Of a stretch of DNA of 19,876 nt, positions 14,273 through 19,876 are shown one piece after another (position 1 is the stretch's first letter; every line of letters starts with the position of its first letter). The DNA is from Promethearchaeota archaeon. Lineage in GTDB: Archaea; Asgardarchaeota; Lokiarchaeia; Sigyniarchaeales; SOKP01. The notes under the pieces are model-generated. The model had not been told where the DNA came from. It worked only from the letters and a program-made list of their open reading frames with translations, and did not search any database. Location: assembly GCA_030615145.1 (NCBI GenBank), contig JAUWZT010000028.1, forward strand, positions 1 through 19,876. Reading direction: 5' to 3'. A program made the position numbers and the translations under genes.

Positions 14273-14368
14273 AGCCTCCGGCGGGATTTGAACCCGCGCT
14301 CTTTGCCTGTTTGGCTTATTAAATGCGGATACCAAGGCAACGCTCGAACCGACCTAAGCCACGGAGGC
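14273..14368 (-). tRNA. tRNA-Thr(GGT) with one intron
   Basis: After removal of a 21-base intron the tRNA is 75 bases. The acceptor is GCCTCCG/CGGAGGC (seven pairs) with discriminator T, as in archaeal threonine tRNAs. The D arm is GCTT/GAGC. The anticodon stem is TTGCC/GGCAA with loop TTGGTAA, anticodon GGT at 14331-14333. The variable loop is AGAGC, and the T arm is GCGGG/CCCGC around TTCAAAT. No CCA is encoded. Reading the anticodon as TGG (Pro) would need a worse stem, so Thr is preferred. Confidence 0.92.
14309..14329 (-). other. Intron of tRNA-Thr (37/38)
   Basis: This 21-base insert lies between A37 and A38 of the anticodon loop, the canonical archaeal position, and is among the shorter archaeal tRNA introns. 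Its removal restores a 7-base anticodon loop. The exact edges depend on the bulge-helix-bulge fold. Confidence 0.75.
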
Positions 14369-14521
14369 AAGGCTTAATTCAGATATGTCATTTGGATAAC
14401 GATATTAACATCATTTGTTGAAGTATTTTTTTAAATTAATAAATTGTTTCTAAATTAAAAATTTTTTTACTACCTACTATTAATCTGCTAGTTTTGGTTC
14501 TCAAGTTTTAATAGATAGAAT

Positions 14522-14542
14522 AAAAAAAAATTGGCAAAAAAA
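14522..14542 (-). terminator. T-tract terminator after the carbonic anhydrase gene
   Basis: On the minus strand two T runs (seven and nine Ts) separated by GCCAA follow the stop at 14558 by about 15 bases. Confidence 0.45.
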
Positions 14543-14557
14543 CAATTATTTTAAAAT

Positions 14558-15514
14558 CTATTCGGATTTTAAACTCTTTTTTTTATATAATACCGGGACA
14601 TAGACTTTAATCTTAGGTATGTGTATGTAGATTTTTGGGATTTGCAGAGTTGGCATCTGAATAGATTTGTTTTGAAACTGTTCGAAGTCGAAGTTATGAT
14701 CATCAAAAGAAGAAGTTTTACTAGTTCTTTCTTCTAACACATCCACATTAAAAGGTTCTTGATCGTTTATTTCTCCCCCAACCTGCGGTACTTCTCCGTG
14801 TTCACCAATTATTTCTGGTTCTTCTAATTTTTGTAGTACATCTCCACTAATAATCTCATCTTCAATTTTTTCTAAATAATCAATCAACTCAAATTGTTTT
14901 GCTTTTAAGATTTTTCGATAATCTTTAGCAAAGTTTTCATAAACCGAGTATTTTCTAAACACTTTCTCTTCAAACACCCATCCCGTATTGGGATCGTAGA
15001 GCATTCCCTTAATTTCGATGTTTGTGGGTAATTCTTTTGCGTTTCTAAATTTTTGTAATTGATTCTCAATATTATTAATTTCGTCATTAAAAGTTTTAAA
15101 AAACTTCTGTAGATCCAGATAAACCGCTCTACCATACCTTCCGATCATTTTTATTGCCGAATCGTTCAATTTATCCTTTAGATCATCTAAACGAATCTTT
15201 TTCAAACCACAGTCAATGTGTCCCAAAATTACTATGTATTTAATATTATACTCGTGTATCGCAATTAAAACGGATCTCAAAACATCTTCGGTATACACAT
15301 TTCCCGCGTTTCTTAAAACGAAGACATCTCCGGGTTTTAATTGGAATATTCGATGGACATCAATTCTTGGGTCCATACAAGTAAGGATCAAAACCGGATA
15401 CTTTGGAATTGGGTCGTTAATTTTAGTAGTTTCCTCCTCTTGCACAATCTTCCATTGGTATTTTTTATTTCCTTCTATCAATATATCTTCAATTTCATCA
15501 AATTCATTAATCAA
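14558..15514 (-). CDS. Beta-type carbonic anhydrase with a long C-terminal extension
   Basis: Beta-carbonic anhydrases convert CO2 and water to bicarbonate at a zinc site. The signature is complete: Cys46, Asp48 and Arg50 in LTCMDPRID, then His99 and Cys102 in LGHIDCG. Cys46, His99 and Cys102 bind zinc, and Asp48-Arg50 is the catalytic dyad. RNAGNVYTEDVLRSV (68-82) is also typical. The family core is about 165-200 residues, but this protein has 318. The extra C-terminal part is an acidic, probably disordered stretch (about 220-285) ending in IHIPKIKVYVPVL and a Lys-rich tail, which could be a localisation or binding segment. The only possible start is a TTG at 15514, because an in-frame TGA lies just upstream and the next Met is inside the active-site motif. 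It follows the flotillin gene after a T-tract terminator. Confidence 0.85.
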   Translation of the reverse strand: MINEFDEIEDILIEGNKKYQWKIVQEEETTKINDPIPKYPVLILTCMDPRIDVHRIFQLKPGDVFVLRNAGNVYTEDVLRSVLIAIHEYNIKYIVILGHIDCGLKKIRLDDLKDKLNDSAIKMIGRYGRAVYLDLQKFFKTFNDEINNIENQLQKFRNAKELPTNIEIKGMLYDPNTGWVFEEKVFRKYSVYENFAKDYRKILKAKQFELIDYLEKIEDEIISGDVLQKLEEPEIIGEHGEVPQVGGEINDQEPFNVDVLEERTSKTSSFDDHNFDFEQFQNKSIQMPTLQIPKIYIHIPKIKVYVPVLYKKKSLKSE

Positions 15515-15605
15515 TTTTTTTCACTTTTCACATATTTTATACATTTATTCTAAACTATTAGCATTAATTCCTGATCTAAATTCCTTCTCTTGCTTTTCGA
15601 ATAGT

Positions 15606-15629
15606 AAAAAAAAAATAAAAAGAAAAAAA
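15606..15629 (-). terminator. T-tract terminator after the flotillin gene
   Basis: The minus strand is a 24-base stretch of T interrupted only by one C and one A, starting about 12 bases after the stop at 15642. It is one of the strongest T tracts in the window and should separate flotillin from the carbonic anhydrase transcript. Confidence 0.5.
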
Positions 15630-15641
15630 TACAATTTAATA

Positions 15642-16817
15642 CTATTTCTGAATTGTTAACAATTCTTTAACCTTGGACGACATATCTCCGTTCCCTAAGA
15701 AATTCTTTATTTTATCTGAGTATTCAGGCAATAATTGCAAAAATGGCAGAATGGCTTTCGAAAGCGAGCTAAACGCCTCGTCACCATTACCCATAATGAA
15801 CATTTTATCAGGGCTTAGATGCTTAAATATCTCAGGCAAAATGTTAGTTAACTGAACTGCCAGAAACCTTTGGTCAGCGTTGCTCATAGCATTTACTTGC
15901 TCTTGGAATCCCTCCGCTTGTGCAAGCATTTGTTGCCTTATACCTTCAGCCTCTCCTTCTGCTTGAGCAATTAATTTTTTCTTAATGGCAGAAGCTTGAC
16001 CATCGGCTTCAATTACTACTCTTCGCCGTTCACCATCGGCTTCAATCTGTTTACGTTCGCGTTCTTTCTCAGCAATTGCGATTTCTTTTTCTTTCCTTCG
16101 TAGTTCAATTTCTCTCTGAACTAATTGCTCTTGAGTACCGATCTCGTTCTGTACTTCGAGTTCTCGCAACCTTGATACACGTTCTGCCTCTGCTTTGGCA
16201 ACTCTAGCTTTTTTATACTCAATTGCTTGCTTGACAGCTTCCATGTTCTTTTTTAATTCGGCCTCTACGATTATGACTTCCAATATTTCGAAAGTTTCGA
16301 TTAAAATACCCCAATCTGCCGATAACTCATGTAAATCTTTCATGACATGGTCAATCATCTCCCTTCTTTCTCTAATGATTAATTCAAGTGGCATATTTGC
16401 ACATATTGTTCTCATAACTGCCTCGGCAGCTCCTTTTAAAATCTTTTCAACATAGTTCTCATCCCGCAAGTTCCATGAAACCGCGCTAAACGCTTTTTCA
16501 GGATCAACGACTTTCCAAATAATCATGCCTACGAATTCAATATTTTGGTATTCCTTTGAAACTACCTGATCGTGAGCTTCTAAAATCGTTTGTATACTAG
16601 TAGTCGGAATAACAATATATTCGTCAATTAAGGGCAATAACCATAGACTACCACCGAGACCTGCTGATTTTACCTTACCATTTCTCAAATGAATTACAAA
16701 CTGGTTTGTTTTAAATTTCCGATATCTTGCGGCCATAAATATTATGAATAAGAATCCTATTATCGCACAAGTCACTGTAATGCCGACAGCCCATCCAACA
16801 ATCTCTTGAAACAACAT
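15642..16817 (-). CDS. Flotillin-like SPFH/band-7 protein
   Basis: This 391-residue protein is built like bacterial FloT/FloA. There is one N-terminal membrane segment (about 7-30, GWAVGITVTCAIIGFLFIIF). An SPFH/band-7 domain follows (about 35-190; FVIHLRNGKVKSAGLGGSLW, then the RTICANMPLELIIRERREMI helix typical of the family). A long charged coiled coil (about 195-310) is rich in Ala, Glu and Arg with the AEAER and QAEGEAEGI repeats of flotillins. A short C-terminal oligomerisation tail ends the protein. Flotillins assemble into cages or rafts at the membrane inner face and organise membrane microdomains. It is transcribed after the NfeD-like gene and a 66-residue membrane protein. An AGGAGG ribosome site lies 13 bases before the ATG in an A-rich leader. 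Confidence 0.93.
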   Translation of the reverse strand: MLFQEIVGWAVGITVTCAIIGFLFIIFMAARYRKFKTNQFVIHLRNGKVKSAGLGGSLWLLPLIDEYIVIPTTSIQTILEAHDQVVSKEYQNIEFVGMIIWKVVDPEKAFSAVSWNLRDENYVEKILKGAAEAVMRTICANMPLELIIRERREMIDHVMKDLHELSADWGILIETFEILEVIIVEAELKKNMEAVKQAIEYKKARVAKAEAERVSRLRELEVQNEIGTQEQLVQREIELRRKEKEIAIAEKERERKQIEADGERRRVVIEADGQASAIKKKLIAQAEGEAEGIRQQMLAQAEGFQEQVNAMSNADQRFLAVQLTNILPEIFKHLSPDKMFIMGNGDEAFSSLSKAILPFLQLLPEYSDKIKNFLGNGDMSSKVKELLTIQK

Positions 16818-16830
16818 TTTTTTTTTAAAA

Positions 16831-16837
16831 CCTCCTT
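16831..16837 (-). promoter_or_regulatory. Strong ribosome binding site of the flotillin gene
   Basis: AAGGAGG on the minus strand within an otherwise A-rich leader, 13 bases before the ATG. The spacing is rather long, but no other match is close. Confidence 0.5.
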
Positions 16838-16899
16838 TTTTTTTTTAATTTTTTTATCTTTTTTTATTCTATTTTTTTATAAATTTTAATCATCATATA

Positions 16900-17100
16900 C
16901 TAACCCACTAGAACTAGGTTAGCTATTATCCAAATTGTCAAGATACAACCTAAAATAATAGCGGTGTTTATCAAAATAGCATAAGTTAAAGTAGGCTTTT
17001 TGTTAATTTTCTTTTGAAACTTTTTATTACGTACATCTTTGCCATGAAAATAGAGCCAGTTGTATCTATTCTCTTCCATTTCTCTTTCACTCACGCTCAT
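16900..17100 (-). CDS. Small single-pass membrane protein
   Basis: This protein has 66 residues from the ATG at 17098-17100. The open frame extends to a GTG at 17115, but that GTG is part of a GAGGTGA ribosome site about 9 bases before the ATG, so the shorter form is chosen. It then no longer overlaps the NfeD gene. Residues 1-38 are polar, basic and acidic (NRYNWLYFHGKDVRNKKFQ). Residues 40-66 are one hydrophobic segment (ILINTAIILGCILTIWIIANLVLVG), giving a C-terminally anchored protein facing the cytosol. It sits between the NfeD-like and flotillin genes, so it is probably a subunit or regulator of that membrane complex. The family is not recognised. Confidence 0.6.
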   Translation of the reverse strand: MSVSEREMEENRYNWLYFHGKDVRNKKFQKKINKKPTLTYAILINTAIILGCILTIWIIANLVLVG

Positions 17101-17104
17101 TTTT

Positions 17105-17962
17105 TTATTTTTCACCTCTTTTTTTAATTATAATTTTATTAGGAGATACCCTCACTTTATTATCTTTAACTGCTACAATATAAACTTTCATACCTCTCTC
17201 AAAATAAGATGTGTCCTCATATGGCATAACATGAAGCTTCTCGTATTTCATAGGGGTTGTTGAATTTATTCTAATTACGCCTCCTCTCTCATCGATAGGT
17301 AATACAACCTCTCCCTCTCTTCCTATTAAATTCTGCGTCGAGGATATTTTATAATACTGCGATTTCGCAATATGTTTCCAAGCTACATTAAGATATTTCG
17401 AAGTGATAAGCGCAATACTAGGGGATCCTATGAACATTATAAACTTTAAGCCTTCAATGGCGATTATATAGTAAAGCGAGATTCCTGAAATGCCAAATAC
17501 TAAAAGAAATGCAGACGCCAATAGCATAATTGGAGCAGGGGTAACTGTAGTGCCGAACATATCAGAATCTACATCTATATCTGCATCTACATCAATATCA
17601 ATATCCGTGTCAACATCTATATCGACATCACTATCAATATCTACCCCCGCGTCCACATCGACATCAACATCAGCTTCGATCGAGTCGAATTCAGCCCCTA
17701 TATCGTAATCCACATCCACATCAATATCGACATCCACATCAATATCAACATCCACATCAATATCGACATCTGCGTCTATATCTACATCGACATCGATATC
17801 AACATCAATATCTATGTCGGCATCGATATCGACATCAGTGTCAATCTCCTGACCTAACGATTGCGACTCCATTTGCGCTAAGAACACTGAGATTATGCTG
17901 AAAAGAAGGCCCCCGATGAATAACCCCAAACAAATGCTAAAAAACAAATCATATATGTTCAT
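17105..17962 (-). CDS. NfeD/YqiJ-like membrane protein with a long Asp-alternating repeat
   Basis: The open frame begins with a GTG at 17974, but the ATG at 17962 (MNIYDLFF) is the natural start, giving 285 residues. Order: TM helix 1 (about 6-28); an Asp-rich repeat (about 41-134) of Asp alternating with Val, Ile or Ala (DVDIDADIDV and variants); two TM helices (about 144-186); then a C-terminal OB-fold domain (about 212-275; LIGREGEVVLPIDERGGVIRI, FERGMKVYIVAV, VRVSP) typical of NfeD C-terminal domains. Bacterial YqiJ/YuaF proteins share this plan, including an acidic repeat between the membrane segments, and partner with flotillins. The same gene pair here (NfeD then flotillin) supports a membrane-microdomain function. 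The Asp repeat may bind Ca or other cations or polymerise as a beta structure. Confidence 0.85.
   Translation of the reverse strand: MNIYDLFFSICLGLFIGGLLFSIISVFLAQMESQSLGQEIDTDVDIDADIDIDVDIDVDVDIDADVDIDVDVDIDVDVDIDVDVDYDIGAEFDSIEADVDVDVDAGVDIDSDVDIDVDTDIDIDVDADIDVDSDMFGTTVTPAPIMLLASAFLLVFGISGISLYYIIAIEGLKFIMFIGSPSIALITSKYLNVAWKHIAKSQYYKISSTQNLIGREGEVVLPIDERGGVIRINSTTPMKYEKLHVMPYEDTSYFERGMKVYIVAVKDNKVRVSPNKIIIKKRGEK
17561..17842 (-). repeat. Hexanucleotide-like coding repeat (GAT-RTH) for the Asp-alternating stretch
   Basis: About 280 bases consist of imperfect 6-base units (GAY then GTN/ATN/GCN) repeated in the coding frame of the NfeD-like gene. The codons differ between units, which argues for selection on the Asp-hydrophobic pattern as well as repeat slippage. 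A short non-repeat interruption (YDIGAEFDSIEA) divides it into two blocks. Confidence 0.85.
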
Positions 17963-18012
17963 TTTTTCCAACACTCTTTCTTTTTATTTTTAATTTAAAA
18001 TTTATAATGTAA

Positions 18013-18423
18013 TTATTCCAACTTGGATCCACATTGGTGGCAAAAGCGAGCATCTTTATCTATCCGCGTCCCACAAAATTGACAAAAGAGAGCTTTCGGT
18101 TTTGTAGGCTCTATAGGTTTGTAATCTTCTACTAACAAAGTTTGAACATCGTTTCTAACCGACCCCCTTACAATATAAGGGTTTACTCTTGGAACTTGTT
18201 TAGAATGATCTTGATCGTATTTCTTTTGTACTGGTTTACAACATTTAGACTTTCCAGAAGAAGCACCTATAACGGCTATTATAACAATAAAAATTAAAAT
18301 CGCCGGAAAAAACCCTATAAATGGAAAGATGCTAAACGGTACATCAAGGATAAAAAATAACCCGAAAGCCATAAAAAATAATGATCCTATTATACATCCT
18401 GCTCCTGAATTTCTATTTGACAT
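18013..18423 (-). CDS. Membrane protein with C-terminal zinc ribbon
   Basis: This 136-residue protein has two closely spaced hydrophobic helices near the N-terminus (about 8-27 and 30-54, GSLFFMAFGLFFILDV and ILIFIVIIAVIGAS). A polar linker (about 55-108) follows. The end is a zinc ribbon (FCQFCGTRIDKDARFCHQCG), a double CxxCG knuckle of the zinc-ribbon_2 type. Such domains usually mediate protein contacts. The orientation would put the ribbon in the cytosol. It is the first gene of the minus-strand NfeD/flotillin block, with its stop about 50 bases before the NfeD start, so it is likely in the same transcription unit or regulation group. No specific function can be given. Confidence 0.7.
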   Translation of the reverse strand: MSNRNSGAGCIIGSLFFMAFGLFFILDVPFSIFPFIGFFPAILIFIVIIAVIGASSGKSKCCKPVQKKYDQDHSKQVPRVNPYIVRGSVRNDVQTLLVEDYKPIEPTKPKALFCQFCGTRIDKDARFCHQCGSKLE

Positions 18424-18819
18424 TTTTTATTTTTATTTTAATATTATTTTATATTTTTATATATTTTTATATATGCTCAATTAATAAATATTATAATTAT
18501 ATATTTAAATGTTTCGTATTTAGAAATAGATGTGATAGAATAAGACTAAAACTACTGTTTTCTAACTTCTTAAATATATAAAAAAATATATAAATTTAAA
18601 TTAGAGAAACATCACTTTATAAATAAACACGACATAAATAAGGAATATTTTTATATATATCAATATAAATAAATTGTTATGGTTATAATCCTAATTATAA
18701 ATAATCTGAACATTTATTAACATAGTTATTTAATATTGAAATATATATTTAAATAGAAATATAGAAGTATAGATATATAGAAGGGAAAAAAAGGTTAAAG
18801 AATTTTAAAGGTGATTCTT
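18424..18819. promoter_or_regulatory. AT-rich divergent intergenic region
   Basis: About 396 bases without a gene, very AT-rich, separating the minus-strand zinc-ribbon/NfeD/flotillin block from the plus-strand regulator. It contains many TATA-like stretches (for example ATATATTTAAAT at 18742-18753, suitably placed for the plus-strand gene) and TTTATATATTTTTATAT near 18455. It must hold both promoters. The regulator may bind here to control itself and the membrane block. I see no RNA gene. Confidence 0.5.
18808..18815 (+). promoter_or_regulatory. Ribosome binding site of the RHH regulator
   Basis: AAGGTGAT lies about 4 bases before ATG 18820. An in-frame GTG at 18811 is inside this ribosome site and is therefore not taken as the start. 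Confidence 0.55.
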
Positions 18820-19557
18820 ATGGCACATACTAATAAGAAGGATAATGGTAATTCTGATGAAACGAAAGAAGTTGAATCAAAAGACAAACCAATCTACGTT
18901 AAAGTAGATGAAACTACTAGGAACATTATCGATAAATACAAGAATTTAGGAACGACAATTTCTAATTTAGTGAAGGTTGCAGTTGAAATGTATGACGAAT
19001 ATAATTCTATGTCACCTGAAGTTAAAGCCATTGTTGATACATATAAGGAAGAAGAGGAAAAATTAGTTTCCTTTTTAGAACGCGCAATCAGTTATTATGG
19101 CAAACAAAAGAATCTTGACCGCGATTTATGGGTTAGGACTCGAGACGAGATGAAAATGATGCTTATTGGGAAAACAACTTTTAATCAATTGATCGCGGCA
19201 GCTGAAGCTCCTCAAGACGCTTTAGATAAACCTTTTAAAAAAAACGTAGCGTTTGACTTAATCTTATGGTATACCGAAAAGCCCCTTAAAAACCTTACAA
19301 TAGACGAAATAATCGCTACAATTCAAAAAGTGTGGGTTGTAGCTAATTATTTTTACAAGATAGATGTTCATAAGGAAGGTGATGAGTTTCATTTATTATT
19401 TAAACACAGGCAAAACAAAAGATATTCGCGATACTGGCTTGGATATTTTACAGAAGTGTTTCACGCAGAAGAATTAGCGTTTAAATGCATAACAGAAGGT
19501 CAAGCGTTTGACGAAACTCTTTCTATGAGTATTAAAGTTGGGTACAAAAAAAAATAG
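18820..19557 (+). CDS. Ribbon-helix-helix-like transcription regulator with an unknown C-terminal domain
   Basis: The protein has 245 residues from ATG 18820. Residues 1-23 are a charged, disordered tail. Residues 24-62 look like a ribbon-helix-helix DNA-binding unit: a strand (PIYVKVDETTRNIIDKY) and a helix-turn-helix-like pair (LGTTISNLVKVAVEMYDEY). Residues 65-130 are acidic and helical. The C-terminal part (about 150-245) has alternating strands and helices (EFHLLFKHRQNKRYSRYWLGYF, AEELAFKCITEG, MSIKVGYKK) that might sense a ligand, but I do not recognise the fold. It is divergent from the zinc-ribbon/NfeD/flotillin block across an AT-rich gap, so it may regulate that block, itself, or both. 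The DNA-binding call is moderate, the rest speculative. Confidence 0.6.
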   Translation: MAHTNKKDNGNSDETKEVESKDKPIYVKVDETTRNIIDKYKNLGTTISNLVKVAVEMYDEYNSMSPEVKAIVDTYKEEEEKLVSFLERAISYYGKQKNLDRDLWVRTRDEMKMMLIGKTTFNQLIAAAEAPQDALDKPFKKNVAFDLILWYTEKPLKNLTIDEIIATIQKVWVVANYFYKIDVHKEGDEFHLLFKHRQNKRYSRYWLGYFTEVFHAEELAFKCITEGQAFDETLSMSIKVGYKKK

Positions 19558-19589
19558 AAATTAAATCTTAAGATTTTTAATGTTTCTAA

Positions 19590-19876
19590 TTATTTTGCTA
19601 ACTCGTCTTCTTGCATTATACCTAGCTTATTTCCTTCAGTATCCTTAAACATGTAGAAATCACCGACTCCTGGCACTGTAATTTTTGGTGAAGATATAGT
19701 CCCTCCATTTTCCTCAATTTTTTTACTAAATTCATCAACAGAAGACACTTTAATATAATTAAAAATCTGATCTTCTGATTGCTCGCGTTTTTGTATACCA
19801 CCCTCTATTCCTTTTTCATTGTCATCTCCAGCATCAATTGTCCAATATTCCACGGGACCGTCCCATTTTTCAATTT
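19590..19876 (-). CDS. VOC-superfamily (glyoxalase/bleomycin-resistance-like) protein, N-terminus outside window
   Basis: The frame runs from the stop at 19590 rightwards through the window edge. The in-frame GTG at 19851-19853 is not the true start, because the reading frame continues upstream with IEKWDGP before VEYWTIDAG. That segment is the common VOC pattern near the middle of the fold (F.kwdGP.eYw.i..gd....GI.GGI). The visible part ends with the typical VOC C-terminal half: VSSVDEFSKKIEENGGTI, the acidic-metal edge DFYMFKDTEGNKLGIMQ. It converges with the RHH gene, their stops about 30 bases apart. The substrate cannot be inferred. Confidence 0.85.
   Translation of the reverse strand, partial: IEKWDGPVEYWTIDAGDDNEKGIEGGIQKREQSEDQIFNYIKVSSVDEFSKKIEENGGTISSPKITVPGVGDFYMFKDTEGNKLGIMQEDELAK

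Noticed and set aside
14273..14368. Reading the intron-containing tRNA as tRNA-Pro(TGG)
   Set aside because: That frame of the anticodon loop leaves a mismatched anticodon stem; GGT gives five Watson-Crick pairs and a Thr-type discriminator T.
13453..14368. Integrated mobile element anchored at the tRNA genes beside vapBC
   Set aside because: I saw no integrase, no duplicated tRNA 3' end and no direct repeats, so the proximity alone is not enough.
17561..17842. CRISPR array or noncoding tandem repeat
   Set aside because: The repeat units are about 6 bases with no spacers, and they are in frame with a clear membrane protein gene.
18424..18819. Replication origin in the AT-rich gap
   Set aside because: No origin-recognition-box-like repeats or Orc1/Cdc6 gene was seen nearby, and AT-richness alone fits a divergent promoter.

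Overview
The window is AT-rich and probably comes from an archaeon. The archaeal signs are: tRNA genes interrupted by short introns, one of them with two; no encoded CCA; BRE/TATA-like promoters; AbrB-type regulators; and GAGGTGA-type ribosome sites. Eukaryote-like families sit together here: actin-like ATPases, a gelsolin-like domain, a Roadblock/LC7 protein, and a vWA protein with barrel domains. That mix points to an Asgard (Promethearchaeota, Lokiarchaeia-like) genome. The placement is inferred from gene content, since no marker gene is present.

Layout. The window opens with the 3' end of a small membrane protein on the plus strand (1-158). A minus-strand block follows (6685 down to 261), read in this order: an AbrB-ACT regulator, a coiled-coil protein, a truncated actin-like gene, a more GC-rich patch with a zinc-ribbon gene and an ORF remnant, a truncated copy of the coiled-coil gene, an intact actin-like gene, and a large protein with a catalytically degenerate CHAT domain. 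The two coiled-coil/actin pairs are a tandem duplication in which each copy has lost a different gene. This is the most interesting part of the window.

From 10708 down to 6899 come three more minus-strand genes with their own promoters: a gelsolin-like protein, a Roadblock protein, and a vWA protein with barrel-like domains on a proline-rich linker. Together with the actins they look like a cytoskeleton or membrane-scaffold neighbourhood. Then follow housekeeping and accessory genes: the NAD(P)HX repair enzyme (nnr), a conserved small protein, and a vapBC toxin-antitoxin pair.

Two intron-containing tRNA genes lie at 13928-14064 (Met, plus strand, two introns) and 14273-14368 (Thr-GGT, minus strand, one intron). 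A small zinc-binding protein is encoded between them.

The last minus-strand block (18423 down to 14558) encodes a zinc-ribbon membrane protein, an NfeD/YqiJ-like membrane protein with a striking Asp-alternating repeat, a tiny single-pass protein, a flotillin and a beta-carbonic anhydrase. NfeD plus flotillin is a classic membrane-microdomain pair. An AT-rich divergent promoter region separates this block from a plus-strand ribbon-helix-helix regulator (18820-19557). The window ends inside a VOC-superfamily gene on the minus strand.
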